A stretch of DNA of 64,000 nucleotides from NCBI GenBank assembly GCA_934646185.1, contig CAKUEH010000005.1:1-64000 (forward strand), given 5' to 3'. Shown piece by piece: positions 7,311 through 16,010 of this stretch. The translations under genes were made by a program, and so were the position numbers. The DNA is from an uncultured Oscillospiraceae bacterium (GTDB taxonomy: Bacteria; Bacillota; Clostridia; Oscillospirales; Oscillospiraceae). Below the pieces are notes generated by a model, which made no database searches, had not been told where the DNA came from, and worked only from the letters and a program-made list of their open reading frames with translations. Each line of letters begins with the position of its first letter. Position 1 is the stretch's first letter.

Positions 7311-8165
7311 TCACATTTTTGTGCCGCTCAGCGCGATGCCCTCGACAAACTGCTTCTGCAGGAGCAGATAGAGGATGAACGGCGGAAGGAAGCTGATCAT
7401 GCTGGCCGCCATCATCAGGCCGTAGTCCGTCGCGGAGCGGTTGGTCTTGATGGTGGCGATGGAGACCTGAAGCGTGGTCATCTCGGGCTTGTTCGTGACG
7501 ATCAGCGGCAGGACGAGACTGCCCCAGACGCTGATGAACGTGAAGATCGCGAGCGACACCAGCACGGGCCTGATCAGCGGCAGGACGATGCGCGTGAATT
7601 TGTAAAGCTCGTTGCAGCCGTCGATCTCCGCGGCCTCGAGCAGATCGTCCGGGATCGCCTTGAGAAACTGATGCACCAGAAGCGTGCCGAACGCGCCGCA
7701 GGTCGGCAGCGCCATGGCGGAATAGGTGTTCAGCATGTGCAGCCTGTTCAGGATCAGGAAGCACGGGATCAGCGTGACCTGCGTCGGGATCATCATCGTC
7801 GCCAGATACACCAGAAACAGCGCCTGTCTGCCGCGGAAGCGCTTTTTCGCGAACGCATACGCCGCCATAGAGGACACGGCGCAGGTCACTGCGACGGCAT
7901 AGACCGTCATGATGGTGCTGTTTTTGAAGCAGAGCAGGAAATTCGAGCGCTTGAAAAGCGTTTTGTAATTGTCCAGCGTCCACGTCGCCTTCGCGATCCG
8001 CGCAAGATCCAGCTTCATGCTGGACGTTTCCATGAAGGACAAAAAGGCCATGTAGACAAACGGATAGACCGACACCACAACGACAAACAGCATCAGCAGC
8101 ACCAGAAGCGTCCGCACGAGACGCGTCGTTTTCTGCATCGGATTTCTGGATCGTACTCTCGTCAT
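7311..8165 (-). CDS. Carbohydrate ABC transporter permease (CUT1, MalG/LacG type)
   Basis: A 284-residue permease with six membrane segments. The first (about 18-42) is followed by a periplasmic-type loop, and the EAA loop begins at residue 177 (EAAEIDGCNELYKF), the site where the ATPase docks. It ends with FVEGIALSGTK, the typical CUT1 MalG-type tail. It pairs with the permease at 8167-9066, whose TGA is one base before this ATG, and with the binding protein at 9136-10470. DNA and protein are clearly related to the permease at 16011-16868. No ATPase gene accompanies it. Confidence 0.92.
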   Translation of the reverse strand: MTRVRSRNPMQKTTRLVRTLLVLLMLFVVVVSVYPFVYMAFLSFMETSSMKLDLARIAKATWTLDNYKTLFKRSNFLLCFKNSTIMTVYAVAVTCAVSSMAAYAFAKKRFRGRQALFLVYLATMMIPTQVTLIPCFLILNRLHMLNTYSAMALPTCGAFGTLLVHQFLKAIPDDLLEAAEIDGCNELYKFTRIVLPLIRPVLVSLAIFTFISVWGSLVLPLIVTNKPEMTTLQVSIATIKTNRSATDYGLMMAASMISFLPPFILYLLLQKQFVEGIALSGTKM

Positions 8166-8166
8166 G

Positions 8167-9066
8167 TCATGTACCTGCTTTCTCGTGGAATGCGGCGCGC
8201 TGGATCATGCTCACGGCGAAGATCACGATCGCGAGCACGCAGGCGATCGCACTGGCATAGCCGAAGCGCAGATTGGAAAACGCCTCGTTGTACAGCAGCA
8301 GCACCGGCGAGGTCGTCGCGTTGCCGGGGCCGCCCTTTGTCATGACATAGGTCAGGTCAAACACCTGAAACGCCCAGATCGTGCCGAGCGTGACGACCAT
8401 GTACAAAACCGCGCGCAGATTCGGAAGCGTGATGTGGAAGAATTCCTGCACGCGGTTCGCGCCGTCGATCGCGGCGGCCTCGTAATAGCTTTTCGGAATG
8501 TCCAGAATGCCGGCGTAGAAGATCACGAGGAAGTATCCGACGTTTTTCCACACGTCGACCAGACAGATGACGAAAAGCGCGGTGCTGCGCTGGCCGAGCC
8601 AGTTCTGCTTTTCCAGACCGAACGCGGCCAGAAGCGAATTGATCACGGCCTCGGAGTCGCTGGCGAACAGGTAATAGAACACGGTGCCGGCAAGGACCGA
8701 GGAGCACAGCACGGGAATGAACATCGTCCCGCGGACGAATTCGCCGAAGGCGTCGCGGAAGTGCGAGGCCAGAAGCGCCGCGAGGATCAGCGAGAGAAGC
8801 GTCTGCGCCGGAACGACCATCAGCACGAACCAGACCGTATTCTTCATCGAAGCGAGAAAGTCCGGGCTTTCGAACAGCTGCCGGTAATTGTGCAGGCCGA
8901 CCAGCTTCAGCGCTGAAAAGCCGTTGAATTTCGCAAACGACAGCAGCACGGAGATCCCGATCGGCAGGATCGTGAACGTCAGCAGCAGGATAAACGACGG
9001 CAGCAGGAACAGGTATCCCGCGGCGTCCTGCCGCAGCTGCCGGACGGTTTTGGATGAATGCGTCAT
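8167..9066 (-). CDS. Carbohydrate ABC transporter permease (CUT1, MalF/UgpA type)
   Basis: A 299-residue permease with a first membrane segment at about 18-45 (YLFLLPSFILLLTF), the RGPGN-type motif GGPGNAT near residue 255 and an EAA loop at 196 (EAAAIDGANRVQEFF). It forms the inner-membrane channel with the MalG-type partner that follows directly. AGGAG site 9 bases before ATG. A 17-bp hairpin (9083-9121) separates it from the binding-protein gene. Confidence 0.92.
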   Translation of the reverse strand: MTHSSKTVRQLRQDAAGYLFLLPSFILLLTFTILPIGISVLLSFAKFNGFSALKLVGLHNYRQLFESPDFLASMKNTVWFVLMVVPAQTLLSLILAALLASHFRDAFGEFVRGTMFIPVLCSSVLAGTVFYYLFASDSEAVINSLLAAFGLEKQNWLGQRSTALFVICLVDVWKNVGYFLVIFYAGILDIPKSYYEAAAIDGANRVQEFFHITLPNLRAVLYMVVTLGTIWAFQVFDLTYVMTKGGPGNATTSPVLLLYNEAFSNLRFGYASAIACVLAIVIFAVSMIQRAAFHEKAGT

Positions 9067-9082
9067 AAATTTCTCCTGTTAT

Positions 9083-9121
9083 GAAACGGGTGAAAGGCAT
9101 TGCTGCCTTTCACGCCGTTTC
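9083..9121 (-). other. Intercistronic hairpin between binding protein and permeases
   Basis: GAAACGG plus GTGAAAGGCA (9083-9099) pair with TGCCTTTCAC plus CCGTTTC (9104-9121) around a TTGC loop, with one bulged base (9114). No T run follows on the minus strand, so an mRNA-stabilising or processing role for the upstream binding-protein message is more likely than full termination. Confidence 0.75.
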
Positions 9122-9135
9122 CGTGCGGTATATCG

Positions 9136-10470
9136 TCAGTCTGCAAGCCGGGACTCGCATGCCTTCTGCATGGCGTCCATGGCCTCCTGCGGGGTGAGCT
9201 CGCCCATTGCCATCAGCTGAACGTTGGTGGCGATGATCTCCTGCATGTCCGACATGCCCTTGGTGATCGGCACGCCGCGGGTGTGCGCGGACATTTCCTC
9301 GACAGACTCGATCTTGTCGGCGTTGGGGATGTCATACGAGTCGCTGGCATTCATGCAGATGTGGGCGGAACCTGTGTTCTCACGCAGGAATTTGCGGTTT
9401 TCCACGGAGATGAGGTACTTGAACAGCACAAGCGCCGCGTCGGTGCTTTCCGTGTTGGCGTTGATGGAGATGCAGTCGATCGGGCTCCAGGTCATCGTTT
9501 CGTGCTGGCCGTCGTTGACGCCGAGCGTGTGGCGCCAGTTGAAATCGAAGTCGCGGTCGGTCGCGTACTGCGCCTCATAGGTGGCCATGGCGATCTTGCC
9601 GTCGGCGAAGAGGTCGGAGCAGCGCTCCTGATCGATCGACAGGCAGTCGGCGGAGACGATCTCATATGTGAAAATCAGGTCATAGAGGAATGTCAGCGCG
9701 TCCAGATCCTCCTGGGAGTCCAGCGTGACCTCGGTGCAGTCGGTGTTGAGAATGTCGCCGCCGCCGGACCACAGCGTCGCGATAAAGGTGTCAAAGGTGT
9801 GCGCGGAGCTGCCCAGCTGAAGGACCAGCGGATACTCGCACACGCCGGCTTCCTTGATCTTCAGACCGGCGTCGATCAGCTCTTCGCGCGTCTGCGGGAT
9901 CTCGGTCACGCCCGCGGCCTCCATCAGGTCGAGGTTGAAGATCATGCCGCGTGCGCACGGGTCGGCGTTGTAGGGAGCGGCGTACTGCGCGCCCATCTGC
10001 GTGCCGGCGGACCAGAACAGCTGGTCGGCGACCTCCTCGGCGGTAAAGTAGGGCGTGAGCTCCAGCAGACTGCCGCTGGTGATGAGCTCATAGTTCAGCT
10101 CGTTCGTGGTGTAGAAAACGTCGGGGCCCTGACCGGACATGAACGCGGTCAGGTATTTTGCGCTCATATCGCCCCAGGGAACGATGGTCGTGACGACCTT
10201 GATGCCGGTCTCGGCCTCAAAGTCGGCCATGTGCGCGTCCCAGGTCTCCTGATCCAGACCGCCGTGCGGCGGCATCCAGTAGTTGAGCGTGACGCCCTCG
10301 TACGGACGCGCGCTTTCTTCGGGGGCGGCTTCGGGCGCGGCTTCCTCCGCGGGGGCGGGGGCGTCGGCTGCGGGGGGTTCGGATACGGGGGCTTCGGCGG
10401 GCTTTGCCGCGCAGGCGGCAAGGCTCAGCAGCATCAGGGCTGCAAGCAGCAGTGCGATCGCTTTTTTCAT
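9136..10470 (-). CDS. Extracellular sugar-binding lipoprotein (family 1 SBP)
   Basis: A 444-residue lipoprotein. The signal ends in LSLAAC with the lipidated Cys at residue 20, followed by a flexible linker of Ala, Pro and Glu (21-55). The mature domain begins VTLNYWMPPHGG and has the family 1 pattern of an N-lobe (FEAETGIKVVTTIVPWGD), a YTTNELNYELI hinge region and a C-lobe ending in TPQEAMDAMQ. It would capture an oligosaccharide at the cell surface and hand it to the permeases downstream. The substrate cannot be read from the sequence; co-encoded GH2 suggests a beta-linked glycan. GGAGG site upstream of ATG. Confidence 0.9.
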   Translation of the reverse strand: MKKAIALLLAALMLLSLAACAAKPAEAPVSEPPAADAPAPAEEAAPEAAPEESARPYEGVTLNYWMPPHGGLDQETWDAHMADFEAETGIKVVTTIVPWGDMSAKYLTAFMSGQGPDVFYTTNELNYELITSGSLLELTPYFTAEEVADQLFWSAGTQMGAQYAAPYNADPCARGMIFNLDLMEAAGVTEIPQTREELIDAGLKIKEAGVCEYPLVLQLGSSAHTFDTFIATLWSGGGDILNTDCTEVTLDSQEDLDALTFLYDLIFTYEIVSADCLSIDQERCSDLFADGKIAMATYEAQYATDRDFDFNWRHTLGVNDGQHETMTWSPIDCISINANTESTDAALVLFKYLISVENRKFLRENTGSAHICMNASDSYDIPNADKIESVEEMSAHTRGVPITKGMSDMQEIIATNVQLMAMGELTPQEAMDAMQKACESRLAD

Positions 10471-10545
10471 GTCGTTTCCTCCAGATGATTATTTTCGGGC
10501 GGCTGCCCTGCCGCTACCATACCATGCTTTCGCCGCAGCGGGAAT

Positions 10546-10560
10546 GAACAAAAAATGTTC
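10546..10560 (-). promoter_or_regulatory. Inverted repeat upstream of the binding-protein gene
   Basis: GAACA-AAAAA-TGTTC is a perfect 5-5-5 inverted repeat 76 bases upstream of the binding-protein ATG. It could be an operator; no convincing -10/-35 pair was found between it and the gene. Confidence 0.35.
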
Positions 10561-10584
10561 TGCGCCGCTTTCATGAAAACGCAC

Positions 10585-10621
10585 AAATCCGGCTGCCGCA
10601 GTTTGTCGCACAGCCGGATTT
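10585..10621 (-). terminator. Terminator of the AraC-type regulator gene
   Basis: Eleven-base arms AAATCCGGCTG (10585-10595) and CAGCCGGATTT (10611-10621). On the minus strand it ends TTTGTGCGTTTTC, 36 bases past the regulator stop. Confidence 0.7.
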
Positions 10622-10656
10622 GTTAATCGCGCGGCGCGGTGCGGCTGCCGGAAACG

Positions 10657-12810
10657 TCAGTTTCCGGACGGCCGGGCGTCTGCGAGCGAGTCCTCGCGGT
10701 ATTTTCCCGGCGTTATCAGCTCGTATTTTTTGAACACGCGGATAAACTGGACATCTCCTGAAAATCCGACCTGCAGGGCGATGACCTTGAGATTCTGGTC
10801 GCCGCTGCGGATGAGCTCCTTCGCGTGCTCGATGCGCACCTGATTGATGTACTGCGAGATGCCCATGCCGTATTTTTTCTTGAAGACCTTGCAGACATAG
10901 GACTGGCTCAGGCCGACCTGCTCGGCGATCATGCGCACGTCGAGCAGCGGATTGAAATAGACCTCGTCGATCAGACAGCGGATCCTTCCGGCATAGTCCG
11001 TGTCGGCCTTCGCCTGCTGCTCGCTGCGCGATTTGCGTCTGGCGCATTCGAACAGCAGCGAATTGAGCCGCTGCTCCAGCTGCGCGGCGGACGGCTCCGT
11101 GATAAAGGCGCGCAGCCGGCTGTGCTCGTCCGGGGAAAAGCGCGGCAGCAGATGCGCCGCGATCTCGCAGCGGCGGCAGAGACACTCCAGATCGTCCGCC
11201 TGCGCGAGACTTCCGGCGCAGAGCTCCGCCGTGAGCCGGTGGGCGTTGTCAAAATTCCCGTCGTCGAGCGATTTCAGGAACGCGCCGAGCAGCATTTTCT
11301 CCTTTGCACGCTCAAATTTCAGCCCGTTTTCGTCAAACCAGAAGAATTCGCCCCGGCCGAGCTTCTGCAGGCAGTCGATAAAGCGCATCCGGATCTCCTC
11401 CGGGTTTTCCGTCTGCTCGCCGATGACGACCTTGGACTGCGCGTTGGAGATCGCGCGCAGCGCGTTTACAAATGCGTCCACGACGCCCGGCTGCTCCTGA
11501 TCGTAGTTCAGGACGAACACGTCCAGATCCTGCTTCTGCGTCCAGCCGACCCAGACGTCGGCGCGCGTGCAGCGATCCAGAAATTCGATGACGCGATTGC
11601 TGTAATCGTCGCCCGCGCGCTCGCGCAGAATGAGCGTGAAGGTGTCGCCCTCAAAGGACAGACCGTAGATCGCGGCGAGCGTCTCGACGTTCGCGCCGCC
11701 CGCGTCGGAAATTTTGAGGCACTCGTCCAGAAACGAGCGGCAGACCATCCGCTCCTGCTGCTGCGTCAGCGCGCCGAGCGCCCGCTTGTTTTCCAGCAGC
11801 AGCCGGTCGACCTCGGATTCGATGGTCAGAAGCTCGTTCTGTCCGCTGCCGCCCTCCTGCGTGAGCCGGGAGGCGAGCTGCTCGATCGGGCGCGTGGTCT
11901 TCTGCACGAAGTGCGCCGAGAGCAGCACGCCGCCGAACAGCGCGACGATCACGCAGACGACCGCAACGAACGTGAATTTGCTGGAAAGGCGGTACGCGGC
12001 GCTTTTTTCCTTGATGGTGATGTAGGAGAAGAAGCCGACGGAGGAGGCGCATTTTGTGTACCAGTACCGCCCTGTGTCCGGCAGACGGATGAGGCCGGTC
12101 TCGCTGTCGGTAAACTGGCTGCGGTTCCCGTAGGCGGCGTAGCAGCTGCCGGTGTCGCTGGCCATGGCCATGAAGCAGCTGCCGTTGTCCTGCCCGATCC
12201 AGCCGAGCGTGCGCTCGAGCTCCGCGCGGTTGATTTTTGCCACCAGCATCCGGCCCGTGGGCTTCTGGATCGCCATCCGGTAATACAGATCCAGTCCGTC
12301 CCGGCTTTCCGCGAGGAAATAGCCGTTCTGACGCGCGCCGAACAGCTGCTGCATCCAGGAGGCTCTGGAGTAGCTCTGGCCGACCTTATACAGCGACGCC
12401 CAATAGACGCCCGCGCCGTATACGCCCTTTTTGCCGATGATCAGATCGCTGGAGGGGAAGTAGAGATAGACGTCCTCGAGAAGGTCGTTGGACATGATAT
12501 TGTTGATGATGTTGGTCGAAACGGCGTATGCGTTCGATTCTGCGTCCTCTGTCAGGACGGCTTTGCCGTCGAGCGTCTGCACGCGGCTGTCGTTGATGAT
12601 CTGGAAGGCGTAGTTGAAGATCCGCAGCCACTGCTCGTCGAGCGAGCTGCAGACGAATTCCGCGCTGGTCTGGTTGATCTCAATGTCGTGCGATTCGATG
12701 CTTCTGCGCATCAGCATCATGCCGAACAGAAAGATCAGGCACATGATCAGCACCACGATGCCGTATGCGCCCATCCAGCGGTAGCGCAGCTTCACGGTTT
12801 TCTTTTTCAA
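10657..12810 (-). CDS. Membrane-anchored AraC-family transcription regulator
   Basis: A 717-residue one-component regulator. The chosen TTG start (12810) is preceded by GGAGG at a good distance; an upstream in-frame GTG at 12825 lacks one. Membrane helices at about 12-35 and 280-305 bracket an extracellular sensor domain of some 245 residues. A HAMP-like linker follows (TTRPIEQLASRL), then a long regulatory middle and a C-terminal AraC HTH pair at about 610-715 (VRMIAEQVGLSQSYVCKVFKKKYG, then VIALQVGFSGDVQFIRVFKKYE). It resembles a fusion of a YesM-type sensor without kinase and a YesN-type output. It probably senses the sugar or the loaded binding protein and controls the adjacent minus-strand operon. 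Confidence 0.88.
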   Translation of the reverse strand: MKKKTVKLRYRWMGAYGIVVLIMCLIFLFGMMLMRRSIESHDIEINQTSAEFVCSSLDEQWLRIFNYAFQIINDSRVQTLDGKAVLTEDAESNAYAVSTNIINNIMSNDLLEDVYLYFPSSDLIIGKKGVYGAGVYWASLYKVGQSYSRASWMQQLFGARQNGYFLAESRDGLDLYYRMAIQKPTGRMLVAKINRAELERTLGWIGQDNGSCFMAMASDTGSCYAAYGNRSQFTDSETGLIRLPDTGRYWYTKCASSVGFFSYITIKEKSAAYRLSSKFTFVAVVCVIVALFGGVLLSAHFVQKTTRPIEQLASRLTQEGGSGQNELLTIESEVDRLLLENKRALGALTQQQERMVCRSFLDECLKISDAGGANVETLAAIYGLSFEGDTFTLILRERAGDDYSNRVIEFLDRCTRADVWVGWTQKQDLDVFVLNYDQEQPGVVDAFVNALRAISNAQSKVVIGEQTENPEEIRMRFIDCLQKLGRGEFFWFDENGLKFERAKEKMLLGAFLKSLDDGNFDNAHRLTAELCAGSLAQADDLECLCRRCEIAAHLLPRFSPDEHSRLRAFITEPSAAQLEQRLNSLLFECARRKSRSEQQAKADTDYAGRIRCLIDEVYFNPLLDVRMIAEQVGLSQSYVCKVFKKKYGMGISQYINQVRIEHAKELIRSGDQNLKVIALQVGFSGDVQFIRVFKKYELITPGKYREDSLADARPSGN

Positions 12811-12957
12811 CGCACATCCCTCCACTTTCTGCTCTCATTTTACTATGGCGGCGCGTTCGGGCCGATTGACAAATTCGGTTCTGCGCCCGGAATGCGGCTA
12901 TCAATTTCTGTCCGCCCGCAGCATTCAGTGTATCAAAAAACGCGCAGACTGTCAAAA

Positions 12958-12980
12958 CCGCACGGGCAGCGCCCGTGCGG
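12958..12980 (-). terminator. Terminator of the GDSL hydrolase operon
   Basis: Ten-base arms (12958-12967 with 12971-12980) with a three-base loop; on the minus strand the stem is followed by TTTTGAC. It lies 11 bases beyond the hydrolase stop and insulates the regulator gene 12810-10657. The rest of the gap 12811-12957 holds no gene. Confidence 0.8.
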
Positions 12981-12990
12981 TCAGTCGGTA

Positions 12991-14061
12991 TCATATGGAT
13001 TGGAGCAGGCTGCGCAGCTGCGGTTCGAATGCGTCCGCCATGCAGTGCATGCCGAGCGCGTTCGGATGAATGCCGTCGACGGAGCACTCCGCCCGCAGCG
13101 CGGGCGGATACATGGCCGCGCCGTCGACAAAGCCGACGCGCGCATCCCCGTGCGCCTTTGCATAGCGGTAGGTTTCCAGCACGATCTGTCTGCGGCGGAG
13201 CCATTCGGCGTCCGGCAGCGCAAGCGGCGCGCTGGCCAGCAGGATCGGAAGCGCGGGGCGCTTCGCGCGGAGCAGCTTATAGGCGGAAAGGTGCGTCCGT
13301 TCCAGAGCGTCCGCGTCCGGCGCGTTGTGGTCGTAGTCGAAGACCAGCGCGTCCATCGGAAGCGTGCAGAGATAGTCCAGCATGGGCGCTTCCGCGCGTG
13401 CACCGGCGGAAAAGCCGAGGTTTGTGAAAGAAATGCCCAGCCGACGCGAGACGATGGCGGGATAGCTGACGCCGGGCCGCGGCGCGCAGCCGCCCTGCGT
13501 GATCGAAGAGCCGTAGAACACGGCGTGCCGCTCCGGCGCGGCGGCGGGCGAGACGGCGCAGCCGTCCTCGAGTCCCAATTCGAGTGATCTCACCTCAGCG
13601 TACAGCGGCAGATACACAAGCAGCTCCTGCATGCCGCCGGGAAGCGATACGGACGCCTCAAACAAATCGGCGGCCGTATCCTGCGGGATCAGGCTCCCGG
13701 CGAAGGCCCACGCGCCGCCGTCCTTCCGGTATACGTCCAGACCGGCGACACCGAGATACGTCATATGGCTGCAGATCAGCCGCTGCCCGAGCGTGACCCG
13801 GACGGCTAGCGTCCGGCTGTCTGTGAGCATATGCAGCCGCCCGCCGGAGGCGTTGGCGTACAGCTCCGCCACCTGCGGGTTTGCGGCTTCGGCGACGGCG
13901 CGCGGCAGACGGCAGAACGGCGTGCCGCCGTCTGCGATCAGGCCGCGCAGGAGCGGGGAGTCCGCGGTGATGCTTGTCCACTGCAGCGGCGTCCGGAGCG
14001 TCTGCGCCGCAAAATTCCGGTCGACGTCGCTGAGACGGCGCGCGTTGGGCATCTGTTCCAT
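12991..14061 (-). CDS. SGNH/GDSL esterase with N-terminal GxDLY-type domain
   Basis: A 356-residue cytoplasmic hydrolase. Residues 1-170 form a beta-rich domain containing LGVAGLDVYRK, the signature of the GxDLY family; the SGNH domain follows with nucleophile Ser186 in GSSITQGG, an LGFSAGAR block II segment, and the Asp329/His332 pair in DGIHPN. Such enzymes usually remove acetyl or other acyl groups from sugars. It is the last gene of the operon 19153-12991, four bases after the TIM-barrel protein, with GGAGG upstream of ATG. The frame extends upstream of 14061, but only by overlapping the neighbour. Substrate unknown. Confidence 0.85.
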   Translation of the reverse strand: MEQMPNARRLSDVDRNFAAQTLRTPLQWTSITADSPLLRGLIADGGTPFCRLPRAVAEAANPQVAELYANASGGRLHMLTDSRTLAVRVTLGQRLICSHMTYLGVAGLDVYRKDGGAWAFAGSLIPQDTAADLFEASVSLPGGMQELLVYLPLYAEVRSLELGLEDGCAVSPAAAPERHAVFYGSSITQGGCAPRPGVSYPAIVSRRLGISFTNLGFSAGARAEAPMLDYLCTLPMDALVFDYDHNAPDADALERTHLSAYKLLRAKRPALPILLASAPLALPDAEWLRRRQIVLETYRYAKAHGDARVGFVDGAAMYPPALRAECSVDGIHPNALGMHCMADAFEPQLRSLLQSI

Positions 14062-14065
14062 TGTG

Positions 14066-15997
14066 TTATCCCTCCTGAGTTTCGGCGAGCTCCGCCGTGA
14101 AGCAGCAGAATTCCTGCGCAGGCAGGCGCGAGAGCGTGACGCGGTTTCCGGAAATGCGTCCGGTGCAGTTGACCGTTTTGAGCTGCGTGCATGGCGCCGC
14201 AAGCTCGACGACGGGCGCTTCGATCGCGTCCAGCGAGAAATTCCACAGGCCCGCTGTGATGCTCCGCGCGTCTTTTTTTACCAGCAGATATAGATCCGGA
14301 TGGCCGGGGCAGACAGCCTCCAGCGGCGCGCGGCGGAGCCAGGCGAAGCTGCCTAGCAGCTCGCGCTGGCGGTAGTAGCTGCGGAACATGCCGAGCTTGT
14401 CCTGCTCTTTTTCCGCGTCGAACGGGAAGACGACAAAGCGCTGGCCCAGCGCGTTTTCATACCGGTATTCGCCCGCGCAGCTGACGCCGCCCTGCGCGTA
14501 CCGCGTCAGGATTTCCGCCGACGGGTCCACGGAAAGCTGGTGGATTTCCGGCCCCGCGACGGGGCAGTATTCCGTTTCGCTCAGCATCAGCAGCCATGCG
14601 CTGTCGTGCAGCAGGTGCATGTGCTTCTGCTCGCGGGTGAACGGACCGAGATCGGCGCGCAGGCCGACGTCGACGCCGCGCGCGGTCAGAATTTTTGCCG
14701 CGGGCAGATCGAGCAGCCAGCCGTCGTGCAGACGCGCGGACGGCAGCTGCCGTGCAGCGGCGCCGAAAACGACCCCGGCGCCCTCCGGCTCAAAATGACT
14801 GGGGATGCTGTTGTCGTTCAGGAGCTTGATCGCCGGGAGCCGCAGCGACGCCGTCTCGATATCCGGCGTTGGGTCGGCTTCGCTGCCCACAAAATCGCGG
14901 GTGAAGGAAAACGGCGCGAAAACGCTGACGCCGGCCGCCTGTTTCCCGGCGAAGGCGGCCTCCGTCTGCCGGCAGAGCGGCCTGCTGCGCACGGCGGCGT
15001 CCACATAGCCCGTTTCATACGAGGCGCACGCGACGTAGTCGAAGACGTATTTGAGAATGCCGGACGCATTGCCGTCGGCGCGGCAGCCGAGCTCGTACAG
15101 CTCCAGCATGGACGCCGGGACCTCATAGCGCGGGCGCGGATAGGTGTCGCCCTCGGCAAAGGCCGGAAGGCCTTTGCTGCGGCAGTCCGCCGCCTGACGG
15201 CGGATGATGTCAAGAATGTTGGCCTGACGGAGATTTTTAAAGAACATGACCGGCCAATACGGCCCGCCGGACAGGCGCATGGACACCGGCGCGCGGCCGG
15301 CCAGAATACGCGCCAGCTCCGCAGGCTCGCTTCCGTCGACGCCCCACGAGGCGGGCCCACTGCAGAGAATGACCGGCAGCTCCGGCCGGACGGCGTCGAC
15401 CGCGCTGCGGATCCCGGCGGCAAAGCCGTTCAGGAAAAAGCGGTTCGCCTCCAGCCACGCTTCGCGCCAGCGGTTATTCTGCCCCGTGAGAAGCACCTGC
15501 CGCAGCCGCGGCAGCGCGACGTCCTCGCCGAGCGTCTGCGCCATGCGGCGCAGATGGTTCTCGCAGAAGCACAGCGGCTTCCGGCCGTTGAAATTGATGC
15601 GGAAATCGTCGTCGATCATCAGCGAATCGATCCTGCACGCGGCCAGCCGCGCGGCGATCGCGCAGTAGTCGCGGCGGAAGCGCGCGTCCGACGGGCAGGT
15701 CAGAAAGCCGACCGGCTCCGCGTCGAGATCCACCATATGCGTATAGTCCCTGCCGTCGTAATTGACATGGCCGAGACTGCCGATCCAGACGCCGACATGC
15801 AGGCCGGCGCGGTGCAGCGCGTCCGCCACAGCGTTGATCTTTTCGCATTCAGCGTCCAGGTTTTCCGGAATGTGCGGGCACAGATATACCGTCAAAGCGC
15901 CGACCGCGCCGATCTGGCCGATCAGAAAATCAAGATGCGCCTGCCGGTTTTCATCCGGGATGCTGGAAAGCATGATGGGGACGGAGGTTTCAAACAT
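14066..15997 (-). CDS. Uncharacterised TIM-barrel glycoside-hydrolase-like protein (DDDFR motif)
   Basis: A 643-residue protein without signal peptide. The first 330 residues read as a TIM barrel: early strand TVYLCPHI, a HVGVWIGSLGH strand, then LMIDDDFRINF followed by LCFCENHLRRM, then VILCSGPASWGVD. The acidic DDDFR cluster at about residue 150 is a plausible active site. Residues 360-500 look like a beta/alpha accessory domain, and the C-terminus is beta-rich like GH13/GH42 tails. Uncharacterised clostridial and Bacteroidetes proteins share the DDDFR-CFC pattern, but I know of no assigned activity. GGGAGGG precedes the ATG at 15997. It sits between the permease and the GDSL esterase genes, so a role in glycan degradation is likely. 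Confidence 0.6.
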   Translation of the reverse strand: MFETSVPIMLSSIPDENRQAHLDFLIGQIGAVGALTVYLCPHIPENLDAECEKINAVADALHRAGLHVGVWIGSLGHVNYDGRDYTHMVDLDAEPVGFLTCPSDARFRRDYCAIAARLAACRIDSLMIDDDFRINFNGRKPLCFCENHLRRMAQTLGEDVALPRLRQVLLTGQNNRWREAWLEANRFFLNGFAAGIRSAVDAVRPELPVILCSGPASWGVDGSEPAELARILAGRAPVSMRLSGGPYWPVMFFKNLRQANILDIIRRQAADCRSKGLPAFAEGDTYPRPRYEVPASMLELYELGCRADGNASGILKYVFDYVACASYETGYVDAAVRSRPLCRQTEAAFAGKQAAGVSVFAPFSFTRDFVGSEADPTPDIETASLRLPAIKLLNDNSIPSHFEPEGAGVVFGAAARQLPSARLHDGWLLDLPAAKILTARGVDVGLRADLGPFTREQKHMHLLHDSAWLLMLSETEYCPVAGPEIHQLSVDPSAEILTRYAQGGVSCAGEYRYENALGQRFVVFPFDAEKEQDKLGMFRSYYRQRELLGSFAWLRRAPLEAVCPGHPDLYLLVKKDARSITAGLWNFSLDAIEAPVVELAAPCTQLKTVNCTGRISGNRVTLSRLPAQEFCCFTAELAETQEG

Positions 15998-16010
15998 GGC
16001 GCGCCCTCCC

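Noticed and set aside
4995..8345. Very long open frame on the plus strand opposite the GH2 and permease genes
   Set aside because: It follows the third-codon GC bias of the true genes on the other strand, has no ribosome site, and its translation is Arg/Ala/Gly-rich without domains. The same holds for long antisense frames at 27322-30102 and 52564-55857.
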